A DNA stretch of 24,385 nt, taken from CAYNSX01 sp964400165. GTDB lineage: Bacteria; Armatimonadota; Hebobacteria; CAYNSX01. The notes beneath the pieces were generated by a model. The model made no database searches. It worked only from the letters and a program-made list of their open reading frames with translations, and was not told the origin of the DNA. The stretch is from contig CAYNSX010000037.1 of NCBI GenBank assembly GCA_964400165.1, positions 1-24,385 of the forward strand, in the 5' to 3' direction. The position numbers and the translations under genes were made by a program. Positions 22,295 through 24,385 of this stretch are shown here, piece by piece; position 1 is the first letter of the stretch, and each line of letters opens with the position of its first letter.

Positions 22295-22329
22295 CGGTGG
22301 GAGACCGCGAGCAAACTCAACATCTTACC

Positions 22330-22629
22330 CTACATCCCCTCAAAGAGGGGAATCTTGCCCTCGCGCAGGGTGACGATCGCCTTCTTCCACCGGGCGGTCG
22401 TGCCCTGCGTGCGCCGCCGCTTTGACCACATCCGCCGCGTCCGGCCGCGCATATGCACCGTGTTTACTTTGGACACGCGCGTGCCTGGGAACAATTGCTC
22501 GATGGCGCGCCCGATGTCCACTTTGGTCGCGTCGTCGGCCACCTTGAAGGTGTATTTCTTCAGGGCGACCGCCTGGACGCTCTTCTCCGTCACCACCGGC
22601 TGCAGGATGATCGTATACGGGTCTTTCAC
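22330..22629 (-). CDS. rplW: 50S ribosomal protein L23 (uL23)
   Basis: 99 residues; docking site for trigger factor and SRP at the tunnel exit. It shows IILQPVVTEKSVQAV at the N-terminus, YTFKVADDATKVDIGRAIEQLF, and the VSKVNTVHMRGRTRRM loop. The start codon is GTG at 22629, overlapping the rplD stop (GTGA). Its end overlaps a 6-bp inverted repeat (22335-22351) of uncertain meaning. Confidence 0.96.
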   Translation of the reverse strand: MKDPYTIILQPVVTEKSVQAVALKKYTFKVADDATKVDIGRAIEQLFPGTRVSKVNTVHMRGRTRRMWSKRRRTQGTTARWKKAIVTLREGKIPLFEGM

Positions 22630-23297
22630 GCCGCCGCCCCCACGCGCGCCAGTCGCCGCTCGCCGACCAGCGATCCCCGCGCCAGCAGCGCGTCGAGCCC
22701 GGCCTTGGTGAACAGCAGCGTCCGCGCGTGCAGCACCGCTTCCGCATTCAGTTGCGCCGGCGCCGACAGCGACACCGCATCCAGGTTGCGCGTCGACAGC
22801 CGCAAGTCGTGTCCGATGTCGTCCACCACCACCAGCACACTCTTGCCCTCGTGCAATTGCAGCATCGCCAGCCGCTCGCGCACCGCCTTCGTCGACACCG
22901 CGCTCGCGGTCAGCGCTTCGACGACTTTCACTTCGCCGTCACGCGCCTTGCCGCCAAGCGCCGACGCCAGCGCCAGGTGCCGCATTTTCTGCGGCAGCCG
23001 CTGCGTGTACTTGCGCGGCTTCGGCCCGTGCGCGATGCCACCCTTGCGCCACAACGGCGACCGAATCGAGCCCGCCCGGGCGCGGCCGGTGCCCTTCTGC
23101 CGCCAGGGCTTGCGCCCGCCGCCGCGCACTTCCCGCTTCGTCTTAGTGTCATGCGTCCCTTGCCGGCGGTTGGCCTGATAGCCAACCACGACCTGATGCA
23201 TCACCGCAATGCTCGGCTTGGGCAGAAAGATGCCGGCGGGCAGTTCAATCTCACCGACCTGGGCGCCGGCCTCGTCGAACAGCGGCGCCTTAAGCAC
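22626..23297 (-). CDS. rplD: 50S ribosomal protein L4 (uL4)
   Basis: 223 residues; its extended loop reaches the exit tunnel, and in E. coli it represses the S10 operon. Conserved are VVVGYQANRRQGTHDTKTK, the GGGRKPWRQKGTGRARAGSIRSPLW loop (landmarks GGRKPWRQKGTGRARAG, RSPLWRKGG) and KMRHLALASAL. The start codon is GTG at 23297 inside the last codons of rplC (8-nt overlap). No long leader for L4 autoregulation exists in the window. Confidence 0.97.
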   Translation of the reverse strand: MLKAPLFDEAGAQVGEIELPAGIFLPKPSIAVMHQVVVGYQANRRQGTHDTKTKREVRGGGRKPWRQKGTGRARAGSIRSPLWRKGGIAHGPKPRKYTQRLPQKMRHLALASALGGKARDGEVKVVEALTASAVSTKAVRERLAMLQLHEGKSVLVVVDDIGHDLRLSTRNLDAVSLSAPAQLNAEAVLHARTLLFTKAGLDALLARGSLVGERRLARVGAAA

Positions 23298-23982
23298 GAC
23301 CGGTCTCCTTCGGCAAATCCACGACGCGCACCGCCTTGCGCCGCCCGATTGGCGGCGTCGGCTGCGTCACTTCGACCAATCCGCCGTTCGGCCCCGGAAC
23401 CGAGCCGTGTACCAGCAAGACATGTTCGGCGGGCCGCACGCCCACGATTTCGAGCCGCCGCGTCGTCACGCGCTCGTTGCCCATGTGGCCGGGCTTGTGC
23501 GTGCCGCGCCACACCCGGTTCGGCGTGGTTGCGCCCGTCGAGGCGGGCCGCCGGTGCGACATCGAGCCGTGCGTCATCCGTCCGCGGTGCTGATTGTATC
23601 GTTTGATGGTGCCCGTGAAGCCGCGCCCTTTGGAAGTGCCGGCGACCGACACGCGGTCGCCGATGGCAAACTGTTCCACCGTCAGCGTCGCGCCCGGCGT
23701 GAGCGCCGAGGCGTCCGCAAACCGGAACTCGCGCAGAAAGCGGTGCGGCTCGACGCCGGCCTTGGCCAAGTGCCCGCGCTCGGGCTTGCTGATGCGACTC
23801 TCTTTGACCGGCTCGAACGCCACCTGCACGCCGCTGTAGCCGTTGCGCGCCGGCGTCCGCAAATCCACGACCGGACACGGGCCGGCCCGGATGACCGTCA
23901 CGGGCAAGGCCTCGCCGCCCTCCGTGAACACCTGGGTCATCCCGACCTTGCGGCCGAGCAGCGCTTTGACGACGGTCCCCAT
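23290..23982 (-). CDS. rplC: 50S ribosomal protein L3 (uL3)
   Basis: 230 residues; early assembly protein whose loop approaches the peptidyl-transferase centre. It begins with the bacterial signature LLGRKVGMTQVFTEGG. It contains GTSKGRGFTGTIKRYN and THGSMSHRRPASTGA, followed by GHMGNERVTTRRLEIV. The ATG is 2 nt from the rpsJ stop. Confidence 0.98.
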   Translation of the reverse strand: MGTVVKALLGRKVGMTQVFTEGGEALPVTVIRAGPCPVVDLRTPARNGYSGVQVAFEPVKESRISKPERGHLAKAGVEPHRFLREFRFADASALTPGATLTVEQFAIGDRVSVAGTSKGRGFTGTIKRYNQHRGRMTHGSMSHRRPASTGATTPNRVWRGTHKPGHMGNERVTTRRLEIVGVRPAEHVLLVHGSVPGPNGGLVEVTQPTPPIGRRKAVRVVDLPKETGRA

Positions 23983-23984
23983 CG

Positions 23985-24311
23985 TTACACCTTAATCTCG
24001 ATGTCCACGCCGGCGGGCAGGTCGATGCGCATCAGCGCATCCACCGTCTTCTGGCCCGCTTCGACGATGTCGATCAGGCGCTTGTGCGTCCGCATCTCGA
24101 AGTGCTCCATCGATTCTTTGTCGATGTGCGGCGAGCGAATCACGCAGAATCGCTTGATGTCCGTCGGCAGCGGGATCGGGCCGGCCACATTGGCGCCGGT
24201 CTCGCGAGCCGTCTCGACGATGCGCGCCGCCGATTGGTCGAGCGTCCGGTGATCGAAGGACCGGAGCTTGATCCGGATGCGGTCACGCACGGCTCGGCTG
24301 CTGTCGGCCAT
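23985..24311 (-). CDS. rpsJ: 30S ribosomal protein S10 (uS10, NusE)
   Basis: 108 residues; 30S head protein and antitermination factor partner of NusB. Conserved are RIRIKLRSFDHRTLDQSAARIVETA (landmark RIKLRSFDH), GPIPLPTDIKRFCVIRSPHIDKES and EHFEMRTHKRLIDI. The ATG at 24311 is 9 nt from the tuf stop, so the str and S10 clusters appear fused with no leader between them. Confidence 0.98.
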   Translation of the reverse strand: MADSSRAVRDRIRIKLRSFDHRTLDQSAARIVETARETGANVAGPIPLPTDIKRFCVIRSPHIDKESMEHFEMRTHKRLIDIVEAGQKTVDALMRIDLPAGVDIEIKV

Positions 24312-24320
24312 TCGGTTTCC

Positions 24321-24385
24321 TTATGCTGCGATCTTCGTCACGACGCCGGCGCCGACGGTGCGGCCGCCCTCCCGGACGGCGAACC
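24321..24385 (-). CDS. tuf: Elongation factor Tu, C-terminal end (partial)
   Basis: The last 20 codons and stop read FAVREGGRTVGAGVVTKIAA, the invariant EF-Tu C-terminus. The rest is outside the window. Its position directly before rpsJ implies the usual rpsL-rpsG-fusA-tuf block upstream, which would also hold the canonical EF-G gene. Confidence 0.95.
   Translation of the reverse strand, partial: FAVREGGRTVGAGVVTKIAA

Noticed and set aside
22335..22351. 6-bp inverted repeat at the rplW end as an attenuator before rplB
   Set aside because: Short stem, no T-run, and it overlaps coding sequence; possible by chance.

Overview
All 39 genes I can support lie on the minus strand, so transcription runs from high to low coordinates. 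The window is high-GC, gene-dense bacterial chromosome. About 24.3 kb to 4.9 kb is the conserved S10-spc-alpha ribosomal protein supercluster, preceded by the last codons of tuf. The rest is a short block: an NlpC/P60 hydrolase, cinA-thpR-recA, and the first third of rny (RNase Y). The housekeeping sequences are diverged. The tuf-rpsJ link, truA-rplM-rpsI ending, recA-rny neighbourhood, zinc-type S14/S4/L36/Adk and dispersed GC-rich repeats suggest an uncultured Chloroflexota-like bacterium. That is inference from gene order and sequence feel; a phylogeny of the ribosomal proteins would decide it.

Layout in transcription order: tuf 3' end; rpsJ-rplC-rplD-rplW-rplB-rpsS-rplV-rpsC-rplP-rpmC-rpsQ; then an unexpected 687-codon EF-G paralogue; then rplN-rplX-rplE-rpsN(zinc type)-rpsH-rplF-rplR-rpsE-rpmD-rplO-secY-adk-map-infA-rpmJ-rpsM-rpsK-rpsD-rpoA-rplQ-truA-rplM-rpsI. 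After about 300 nt of repeat-bearing non-coding DNA come the secreted hydrolase, a second repeat-bearing gap of 167 nt, and the coupled trio cinA-thpR-recA. A 314-nt hairpin-rich leader then precedes rny.

The genes serve one programme: ribosome assembly, protein secretion (SecY), N-terminal methionine removal (Map), nucleotide balance (Adk), initiation (IF-1), transcription (RpoA) and tRNA modification (TruA). Many junctions are 1-4 nt stop/start overlaps, so translation is probably coupled along most of the cluster. Several proteins carry lineage-specific low-complexity extensions: S3 C-terminus, S8 internal, L5 N-terminus, IF-1 N-terminus, L6 and RpoA C-termini.

The most notable points are the EF-G-like GTPase wedged between rpsQ and rplN, with altered GTPase motifs, and the long structured leader in front of rny, whose last hairpin covers the ribosome binding site.
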